DNA from: Liolophura sinensis
Taxonomy: Eukaryota; Mollusca; Polyplacophora; Chitonida; Chitonidae
Reading direction: 5' to 3'
Length of the DNA: 64,000 nucleotides
NCBI RefSeq assembly: GCF_032854445.1
Contig: NC_088302.1
Location: 53,164,046 to 53,228,045, forward strand
Made by a program: the position numbers and the translations under genes. Shown one piece after another: positions 55,690 to 64,000 of the stretch. Numbering within the stretch: position 1 is the stretch's first letter; each line of letters opens with the position of its first letter. The notes beneath the pieces are model-generated. The model had not been told where the DNA came from. It saw only the letters and a program-made list of their open reading frames with translations, and made no database searches.

Positions 55690-56975
55690 GGTAAGTCACC
55701 TTTAAAACGTAACGTGTCATGACGGCTTGTGACTCTATCCTATAAACGTTACATGTCATGACGGCTGGTGAGTCCGTCCTATAAGCATGACATGTACCGG
55801 GGCTGGTGGTGAGTCCACCCTGTAATCGTGACGTGTCATGACAGTTGGTGAGTTCGTGATAATTGCTATGACTGTTGGTGAGTCCATCCTGTGAACGGGA
55901 CATGCGCCATGACTGCTGGTGAGTCCATCCTATTAACATGACATGTCATGATATGCCTATTCTATAAATGTGACGTGTTGTGACTGCTGGTGAATCCATC
56001 CTGTAAACTTGACGTGTCATGACTACAGGTACGCCCTATAAACCTGACATGTCATGACTGCTGATGAGCCCATCCTATAAACGTGACATGTCATGACGGC
56101 TGTTAATCCGATCCACTCTATAAAGCTCAGATGTCATGACTGCTGATGAGTCCATCCTATAAACGTGACATGTCATGACGGCTGTCAGTCCGGCCCACTC
56201 TATAAACCTGACGTGTCATGACTGCTGATGAGTCTACCCTATAAACCTGACATGTCATGACCGTTGATGAGTCCATCCTATAAACGTGAAGTGTTCAGAC
56301 GGCTGTTAATCCAGCCCACTCTATAAACGTGACATGTCTTGACTGCTGATGAGTCTACCCTATAAACCTGACATGTCATGATCGTTGATGAGTCCATCCT
56401 ATAAACGTGACATGTCATGACTGCTGTTAATCCAGTCCACTCTATAAACCTCAGGTGTCATGACTGCTGATGAGTCCATCCTATAAACGTGACATGTCAT
56501 GACCGTTGATGAGTCCATCCTATAAACGTGACATGTCATGACGGCTGTTAATCCAGTCCACTCTAGAAACCTCAGGTGTCATGACTGCTGATGAGTCTAT
56601 CCTATAAACGTGACATGTCATGACGGCTGTTAGTCCGGCCCACTCTATAAACCTGACGTGTCATGACTGCTGATGAGACTACCCTATAAATCTGACATGT
56701 TATGACCGTTGATGAGTCCATCCTATAAACGTGACATGTCATGACGGCTTTTAATCCAGCCCACTCTATAAACCTGATGTTTCATGACTGCTGATGAGTC
56801 CATCCTGTAAACGTGGCATGTCATGACTGCTGATGAGTCCGTCCTATAAACGTGACATGTCATGACTGCTGATGAGTCCACCCTATAAACCTGGCTTGTC
56901 ATGACTGCTGATGAGTCCATCCTACAAACGTGGAATGTCATGACTGCTGTTAATTCGGCCCACTCTATAAACGTA
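55690..56975. repeat. Composite minisatellite of alternating 39-bp and 43-bp units
   Basis: Type A is CTGCTGATGAGTCCATCCTA followed by TAAACGTGACATGTCATGA. Type B replaces the first part with CGGCTGTTAATCCAGCCCAC before TCTATAAAC. A and B alternate irregularly, giving repeats of about 80-120 bp. Every unit carries the 10-bp palindrome TGACATGTCA or a variant. The left third is more diverged. Confidence 0.92.
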
Positions 56976-59235
56976 AAATGTTGCTACTTCTGGGGAGTTC
57001 GTCGTAAGAAGAGGACATTCACGTGACCAGTGTTCTCAGCAGTACAAGTCGGTGTAACCAAGCATATTGACACACCGAATGCCAACAAATGAGCCGATAT
57101 TCATCAAGAACATATGTATATGTTTTCAGTCATAACCGAGAAACTACATTACCGTGTAAAGGATGACGCCACAGCCTGTAAAAGCCCAATAGAAATCACC
57201 TGAGACAACTTTAAACAAAACTTCATAAGTCACATTTCTCCTTTTTTTTTCGTAAAACTTTTTTCGTAAAAAACATTGTTTATGTTATAGTGCCATAAGC
57301 AACGTCATTTACGAAAAAATATTTTTTTGTGTGTTTTGTGTAAGTGGCCTTTGAAGTATAAACAAAGTGACGGTGACAGTATTACACTATTTGATTAGGC
57401 AGAGAAAAGAACCGTCTACGCTTATCTCGAATATAGCGTTTTCTGCTTATTTACGCACTCTTATGTTGTAATCATTTCTTACCCCATTCCAAGTGACACA
57501 CTGCAGAGCGCCAGACATTCGCACCATTATACTTTCGGTGATTGCATGGGGGATCACTTTACATGAACTACCTTTAGTCTCTTCGGAGATTATCTCTTGT
57601 GGACTGAGTTCCCACAAATCTGCGTGTGTGATCTCTGCATCGGGTAGAAGTCAGATGATACTTAAGCGGGTGTGAGCCCAAGCTGTGCATGCCTGTTAAC
57701 CTATACCTCCTCTTAATTTATCTGTCGTGAGAATGGCCGACGAGTAGTGAAGGCATGTTCGAGGCCTCCATTATTTCTGCCAGGTATCGTATGTCACAGG
57801 TATGTACATTGAGGTCTAATCGCATTAGCGTCGATCGGGGAATGATATAGGATTGTCTGTGAGAAGGCGAGTCGTGTATGATATTGTAGGACGGGATTAA
57901 GATGATCAAACGCCAGTGGACAGGTAAATATTTATCCTGTATGATAGAGTAGTATAATCAGTGACTCCTATGAAAGGCTGTCAAGGTTACCATCACATCG
58001 TGTCAGTGAAAACCTGTCGGAATGTTATTACAAAGGAGATATTCACCTGACACTGGGTATAACCTACAGGCTTTACCTGGAAGATGTAAACTTCAAGTAT
58101 AAGCCACTCAGTAAGTTCAAGCCAGTTATATTGCTCTTTTGTAATATGTATATTGTTAAACTAACTTTAAGTTAAAGTTTAGTTCAGGACTTAAGTAACT
58201 CTCATCACAAAAAGATGTGTCAAGAAAATAGCATTGCACAGTTTTAGTCCGGTTGTTTGTACGTTTTTACCATTGCCAGCATATGATACTTCCAAATACA
58301 TGAATCACTTGTTTCTCTGTTTCTAAAAGAGGCTATTCCCCGAAATATAATATTACTATACTGTACTAAACTGGAGATTAATTTTATTCCTCTGCAGAAA
58401 CTAGTAGCCCCACATGTATAGCCCGCAAGAATGGTCAGCTTCTATCAGTACTCACTTATCTTATCATATGTATAGATAGTTGTAAGTGTTTTTGTGAGAC
58501 TCTCATTCACAGGCTGGTCAACTTTTGGAGAGTAATCATAAGGTATAGCTCAGATGAAATTTGATTCCGATTCCGACTCGACACATTATATATTGGAAAA
58601 AAATTGGTACATGTACACGTAGTTGTGTAAATGTCAGAAATAAACTAGCTGTGTGATGTTAGAAAAAAACATGACTGATATTAAGTACATATGCCAATGT
58701 TAATTAGAAAGCCATGCCGTTGTTTTACGATGTACACACTACAACGTAAGGCAACCCTATATTTTATGTACAGCACCGGCGCCTAGTGCCGTGAATAATT
58801 TAAAATTTACTTGGTTTGAGTGTAAGGACCAGGCATAGATAATGAATTTTAACGGTTGTGAGTTAATTAGGCTCTCGTGTCTGTTGATTAGACATGTTTT
58901 CGTGTGGCTGCAACACCGAGTCATATTGTTAGGATTGACAGGGTTTCGTATAACTTATGTCTGTACAAGAGACCTTTCAAGAATAGATGGAAATTAATCG
59001 TAGGTAATGTTTTGATTGTGTCGGTTTCTATTATGGAGTGTAAAGCCATAGCTGGTTTTCAGAGGATGACCTGGGTTACTGAGAGCGATCATGATCCGAT
59101 GGTTTGTAAGTGTTGGCGACGCCTAAATTTGGCAATAGGGAATTCATTCTGAAGTGCTGTACGGGATTACCTGATCTCGTGGAATTTTTGTCTGCTCTTC
59201 TGCGTGGATGTTCAACTTTAATATAATTTAATGAA
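56976..59235. other. No gene recognised
   Basis: AT-rich. Frames at 57493-57675 and 58904-59152 show no domain. Further exons of the gene at 51690 may lie here but were not identified. Confidence 0.4.
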
Positions 59236-59239
59236 GATT

Positions 59240-60640
59240 AATGACACTGAACCATGGCGCCTAGCAGTATGTTGCATGTCAACAAACTGCCTTTTATAAC
59301 CCGCGGGTACCAACCCGAGGGTAGCATAACGTCGTATGTCAACAAATCGTTCTTCATAACCCTGGAGGGTCGCATTAAGTCGTATGTCAACAAATCGTTC
59401 TTCATAACCCCGGAGGGTAGCATTACGTCGTATGTCAACAAATCGTTCCTCATAACCCTGAAGAGTAGCACTAAGTCGTATGTCAACAAATCTTTCTTCA
59501 TAACCCTGGAGGGTAGCATTAAGTCGTATGTCAACAAATCGTTCTTCATAACCCTGGAGGAAAGCACTAAGTCGTATGTCAACAAATCGTCCTTCATAAC
59601 CCTGGAGGGTAGCACTAAGTCGTATGCAACAAATCGTTCTTCATAACCCTGGAGGGCAGCATTACGTCGTATGTCAACAAATCGTTCTTCATAACCCCGG
59701 AGTGTAGCATTCCGTCGTATGTTAGCAATTCGTCCTCTACAACTCCAGGGTGTAGCAATATGTCGCATGTCAACAAATCGTCCTTTATAATCCCGGAGTG
59801 TAGCATTATATTGGATGTCGGATGTTAATGTAGATAAATGGCACTGAACCATGGCACCTAGCACTATGTTGCATGTCAACAAATTATCTTTNNNNNNNNN
59901 NNNNNNNNNNNNNNNNNNNNNNNNNNNNNNNNNNNNNNNNNNNNNNNNNNNNNNNNNNNNNNNNNNNNNNNNNNNNNNNNNNNNNNNNNNNNNNNNNNNN
60001 NNNNNNNNNNNNNNNNNNNNNNNNNNNNNNNNNNNNNNNNNNNNNNNNNNNNNNNNNNNNNNNNNNNNNNNNNNNNNNNNNNNNNNNNNNNGTCAACAAA
60101 TTATCTTTTATAACCCGCGGGTAGCAACCTGAGGGTAGCATAACGTCGTATGTCAACAAATCGTTCTTCATAACCCTGGAGAGCAGCATTAAGTCGTATG
60201 TCAACAAATCGTTCTTCATAACTCTGGAGGACAGCATTACGTCGTATGTCAACAAATCGTTCTTCATAACCCTGGAGGGTATCACTAAGTCATATGTCAA
60301 CAAATCGTTCTTCAGAACACCGGAGTGTAGCATTATGTCGCATGTCAATAAGTCGTCCTTCATAACCCCGGAGTGTAGCATGACGTGGCATGTCAACAAA
60401 GCGCCCTTTATAACCCCGAAAAGTAGTATGTTAACAAATCGTCCTTCATAACTCCGGAGTGTAGCATTTTGTCGCATGTCAACCAATCGCCCTTCTTAAA
60501 GCCGGATGGTAGCATTAATCGACCAAATCGACCTTTATAGCCCAGAGTGTAGCATTATGTTTAAGGCAACAAGTCATCCTTCATATCCCCGGGGTGTATA
60601 GCAGTATGTCGCATGTCAACAAATCGTCAGCTAGGTGTGC
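59240..60640. repeat. 48-bp minisatellite in two large blocks, interrupted by an assembly gap
   Basis: The unit contains CGTATGTCAACAAATCGTTC, then TTCATAACCCTGGAGGGTAG. Block 1 (59240-59825) and block 2 (59838-60640) each begin with the same lead-in: CACTGAACCATGG, then TATGTTGCATGTCAACAAA. So one long segment, not only the 48-bp unit, was duplicated. The 48-bp period leaves a 214-residue minus frame (repeating RVMKNDLLTYDVMLPS) that is not a gene. Confidence 0.93.
59892..60091. other. Assembly gap, 200 N
   Basis: Exactly 200 N, a conventional placeholder length. The 17 bases before it (59875-59891) are identical to the 17 after it (60092-60108), GTCAACAAATTATCTTT, so the true gap may be zero or negative in length. 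Confidence 0.99.
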
Positions 60641-61254
60641 TTAATGGATGAAATTAACACGCCCGATGAAGGGGCCACCACCCATTCTAGTGACTTATGC
60701 TTAAAATCCCGTTCTCGGTGAAGATACCGGCATATTGCCCCTCGCAACATGTGCAACACGCTGCGGTAGAGTGGGACTTCTTCGTCTCCCCTTTGTAGCG
60801 GGACATGTTGCGTGCTGTGATTTTTTCTTTTGACGTCTATACTCACAGTGACGTTGAAGAAGAAGATTGAGCGTCACGAAATGATTCTCTCGGTATCCCA
60901 CTGTGACGCCATGACGTCACAGAAAACATGATTATACCGTCATTAAACGTGACGTGCTGCGTTCAAGGGAATGTGTGTTGAAGGGAGATAATTGTGTACA
61001 ACCACATTTTTATGAGCGCGTCGAAGCACGGCAAGTATGTAAATGTTTTATTTCTTTTACTTCTTTATAATGGTAAATCTATTGTATGACGCCTTTCAGG
61101 CTTTAAATAGTTATATACATGTATTTTGGTGAACCATCGGAAAGGCGTAATATAACTGAATAAGATTTAAACATCCATTTAAAAATGTGTCACGTTTATA
61201 GTGACCATATGTGACCACATGGACTTATATGTAACAACCTCACAACTGTGCCCT
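60641..61254. other. No gene recognised
   Basis: Contains GC-richer sequence with several CACGT/TGACGT motifs (60835-60925), which could be regulatory. The minus-strand frames at 60631-60901 have no domain I recognise. Confidence 0.4.
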
Positions 61255-61350
61255 CAGAAAGACATCGTTATCACGTTCTGTATTATCTCTGATTATTTGT
61301 CAGGAAAATAACCCCAAAACTTATCACATTCTGTATTATCTCTGATTATT

Positions 61351-61687
61351 TAACAGTATTATCGTTAATAGGGATTACACTTTCTGAATATAGCACGGAT
61401 TCTAGTGCTGAAATTTGGTTGAGACCACTGCGGGTTTCGAACCAGCGACCTCAGTTAGGCACCAAATCGCCAGCAATACATGTCAACCGTATAGACCACT
61501 CGACCAACAGGCCTTCCACGAAAATAGAAGGTAGTTGACCGGTAGACTTTACAGCGAGCATTCATTACCCCTCTGATGGTCACAAACGACGTCACTTCCT
61601 TAGCTATATTCCGAAAGTGTAATCCTATTAACGAAAATTCTGTGCTATATTCAGAAAGTGTAATCCCTATTAACGATAATACTGTTA
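61351..61687. mobile_element. Foldback element with 46-bp perfect inverted ends and an internal tRNA-like segment
   Basis: 61351-61396 (starting TAACAGTATTATCGTTAATA) is the exact reverse complement of 61642-61687. A second, slightly diverged copy of the right arm (GCTATATTCCGAAAGTGTAA) sits in tandem at about 61606-61640. Between the arms, on the minus strand, are an A-box-like TGGTCGAGTGG (61497-61507) and a B-box GGTTCGAAACC (61433-61443). Their spacing suits a tRNA with a long variable arm (Ser/Leu type). No coding capacity. It lies within or at the left end of the 73-bp array. Confidence 0.8.
61420..61520 (-). other. tRNA-like segment inside the foldback element
   Basis: Contains matching A- and B-box promoter motifs in tRNA order and spacing, with TGGTCGAGTGG then GGTTCGAAACC. 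I could not fold a complete cloverleaf with a paired acceptor stem by eye, so this is more likely a tRNA-derived SINE head than a working tRNA gene. Confidence 0.45.
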
Positions 61688-62818
61688 CTTAATCCACTTT
61701 CCAAATGACATCTATACCTCTCTGATTATTTGTCAGTACAAAACCCCACAACTGTGCCCTCAAGAAGACATCGTTATCACGTTCTGTATTATCTCTGATT
61801 ATTTGTCAGTGCAAAACCCCAAAACTGTGCCCTCAAGAAGACATCGTTATCACGTTCTGTATTATCTCTAATTATTTGTCAGTGCAAAACCCCACAACTG
61901 TGCCCTCAAGAAGACATCGTTATCACGTTCTGTATTATCTCTGATTATTTGTCAGTGCAAAAGCCCACAACTGTGCCCTCAAGAAGACATCGTTATCACG
62001 TTCTGTATTATCTCTGATTATTTGTCAGTACAAAACTCTAAAACTGTGCCCTCAAGAAGACATCGTTATCACGTTCTGTATTATCTGTGATTATTTGTCA
62101 GTACAAAACCCCACAACTGTGCACTCCAGAAGACATCGTTATCACGTTCTGTATTATCTCTGATTATTTGTCAGTACAAAACTCCAAAATTGTGCCCTCA
62201 AGAAGACATCGTTATCACGTTCTGTATTATCTGTGATTATTTGTCAGTACAAAACTCCAAAACTGTGCCCTCAAGAAGACATCGTTATCACGTTCTGTAT
62301 TATCTGTGATTATTTGTCAGTACAAAATTCCAAAACTGTGCCCTCAAGAAGACATCGTTATCACGTTCTGTATTATCTGTGATTATTTGTCAGTACAAAA
62401 CCCCAAAACTGTGCACTCCAGAAGACATCGTTATCACGTTCTGTATTATCTGTGATTATTTGTCAGTACAAAACTCCAAAACTGTACCCTCAAGAAGACA
62501 TCGTTATCACGTTCTGTATTATCTGTGATTATTTGTCAGTACAAAACTCCAAGAAGACATCGTTATCACGTTCTGTTTTATCTGTGATTATTTGTCAGTA
62601 CAAAACCCCACAACTGTGCACTCCACTAGACATCGTTATCACGTTCTGTATTATCTCTAATTATTTGTCAGTACAAAACCCCACAACTGTGCCCTCAAGA
62701 AGACATCGTTATCACGTTCTGTATTATCTCTGATTATTTCACAGTACAAAACCCCACAACTGTGCACCGTAGTAGTCAAGGTCCTTCCGACATGTCCTCC
62801 ATACTCCTCCCCTCCAAA

Positions 62819-63183
62819 ATGGCGTCCGGTGATAACCGACAGCCCCGACCTGGTCTTACAGCCTGGCGATTGGCGGTATGTATACAATCAGTCTGCTAGA
62901 GGTATGTTACAATGTGTATCGTTTGATGTACGATTTAAAAGCTTACTAGGCTTCAAACATTTAAATTGTGTGAACTTCATCAAAGTTATATCTTAGGACA
63001 AATGTGTCCAAACTTCCAGTACCACAAATCAAGTAAAATATACGTAAAAATAGAGAATATGAGCTTGTAGACTTTTATAGACTGTTGTAAACTGTTTGTT
63101 TCTTGCAGAGGAGAAAATTACACATCCTTCAGGAATGTGACCATGGCTTCTTTCATGAAGGGGACTGCTACCTGCTTCTCATG
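62819..63183 (+). CDS. Villin/gelsolin-type actin-binding protein, first two coding exons (partial)
   Basis: Gelsolin-repeat proteins cap, sever or bundle actin filaments in the cytoplasm, usually under calcium control. Exon 1 (62819-62875) encodes MASGDNRQPRPGLTAWRLA and exon 2 (63109-63183) RRKLHILQECDHGF then FHEGDCYLLLM. Both are phase 0 with GT/AG. P-G-L-x-x-W-R and G-x-F-x-x-G-D-C-Y-L-x-L are hallmark strings of the first gelsolin repeat in villins. An in-frame ATG 27 bp upstream (62792) could start a form nine residues longer. The next exon after 63183 was not found and the gene should extend past position 64000. Exon 1 is also open in another frame, but only this frame gives a gelsolin repeat across the junction. 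Confidence 0.7.
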
Positions 63184-64000
63184 GTACGGATGGTTTCACC
63201 TTTAAAGGTTTTGCTTTTAGCCTGAGACTTAAGCAGGATATATATGAGAAAGATCCTAAATTAGACGTTAAGATTATAGCTAAGTCGTGTCACCCTTACG
63301 TAAGGTGTATGTACGTTACTGACGGTAAGCATAATGTCTCTTAATATTGAAATTCTTTTAGGGATATCTGTATACCGGCTAATACACGCCTTTTCTGCTA
63401 CTGGATTTGGTCCCACTGTGATTAAGTTAATGATGACCGTATTAACCTTGTACAAATATGGCGACTGACAGTTGAATGGGAGACCTTTCCCGCCCAAAGT
63501 AACTCTGGCCTAAGCTGTGCAGTCTGTCCTTCATTCCCTCTTTTTTCTATGCGCAAACTAGTAACGTATTACTTACATATGTGAGTTGCACGAGAACAAT
63601 GGTGTATACAGCATGGACCCGAGCTGCCATTACACGGGAAAACTCTACACTATTGTTATTCCTGGCGATGTCGTTACAGCTGTAACTCACATCCACTCTG
63701 GTATCAGCTACCTGCGGATGGCCGTGTGGTTTCCGGCCCTGTTTCTGGTGTGTGCAGTGTGAAACACATATCAGAGAAAACGTGATGAACAATTGTTGCA
63801 TCCAGACAAACCAATAGATAAAATTTTTAAAAAAAAATCAATGGAACAAGTTACATGTCATTTGTGTCAATTACCGCCTACCAGTCACAAGAGAGGTTCT
63901 AGCCCCATATTTTGTTGTATTCGTATCCACTTATATAACTTTGGAACAGATATTTCGATAATATGTTTTATTGTAATGAATAGATGCGTGGTAAAGGTAT
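63184..64000 (+). other. Presumed intron of the villin-like gene; no further exon called
   Basis: No exon could be joined. CAGCTACCTGCGGATGGCCG followed by TGTGGTTTCC at 63704-63733 resembles the mid-section of the SINE family at 26451, so a worn fragment is likely. Frames at 63261-63801 have no domain. Confidence 0.4.

Larger units (their letters stand above)
61255..62760. repeat. 73-bp minisatellite, about 16 copies
   Basis: The unit contains CTCTGATTATTTGTCAGTAC, then AAAACCCCACAACTGTGCCC, TCAAGAAGACATCGTTATCA and CGTTCTGTATTAT. It is very homogeneous from 61710 to 62760. The left end is split by the foldback element at 61351-61687. The right end stops about 30-60 bp before the start codons of the villin-like gene. 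Confidence 0.95.

Noticed and set aside
55690-56975. Canonical hammerhead ribozyme
   Set aside because: The CTGATGA box is present, but stem II has no complementary partner and GAAAC is mostly ATAAAC; kept only as a low-grade finding about the resemblance.
58904-59152. 82-residue plus-strand frame
   Set aside because: No domain and no splice partner; could not be tied to the genes on either side.
59238-59882. 214-residue minus-strand frame with 16-residue repeats
   Set aside because: By-product of the 48-bp minisatellite.
60631-60901. Two minus-strand frames of 66-71 residues
   Set aside because: No recognisable domain; the region is more plausibly regulatory or worn repeat.

Overview
This is eukaryotic DNA from an AT-rich genome with introns. 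There are no prokaryotic operons, ribosome binding sites or CRISPR. The tRNA-headed SINEs whose tails end in ..ACACCAATCAAATAAATAAA, the conserved SINE cores, and the FoxQ2, TRIM, FBXO22 and METTL25B genes point to a lophotrochozoan, most likely a mollusc and perhaps a bivalve. That placement is inference from repeat style and protein families recalled from memory.

Layout. (1) 1-8 kb: a tandemly duplicated FoxQ2 locus on the minus strand. It holds one intact single-exon forkhead gene (1074-2021), one decayed copy that has lost its whole forkhead domain (about 4930-5285), and four copies of the upstream sequence (about 1-420, 2110-3160, 5386-5960, 7755-7905). (2) 8-14 kb: mostly non-genic, with a LINE reverse transcriptase relic, a foldback element, two minisatellites and an unrecognised candidate gene start (11592-12138, +). 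(3) 14.5-19.7 kb: a five-exon TRIM (RING / B-box / coiled-coil) gene on the minus strand, with a large 39-bp minisatellite and two SINEs in its introns. (4) 20-25 kb: a 37-bp minisatellite and a long gene-poor stretch with one candidate first exon (23961-24011). (5) 25-35.3 kb: a head-to-head pair, a six-exon coiled-coil protein with an N-myristoylation-type start (25028-29439, -) and FBXO22 (29681-35255, + , five exons). Their start codons lie 241 bp apart. (6) 38.7-48.3 kb: METTL25B/RRNAD1-like methyltransferase (+, ten exons), its last introns and 3' flank packed with five minisatellites. (7) 51.7-55.5 kb: the first two exons of a basic Ser/Arg/Pro-rich protein of unknown function. (8) 55.7-62.8 kb: three more large minisatellites, an assembly gap of 200 N inside one of them, and a foldback element carrying a tRNA-like segment. 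(9) 62.8-63.2 kb: the first two coding exons of a villin/gelsolin-type actin-binding protein that runs off the right edge.

The genes are ordinary host genes with no evident shared pathway. The standout features are the degenerating FoxQ2 tandem array and the density of minisatellites: at least 13 arrays, roughly 10 kb or about one sixth of the window, several with higher-order structure. All exon joins given here keep reading frame and use GT/AG signals, but they were read by eye without transcript data.
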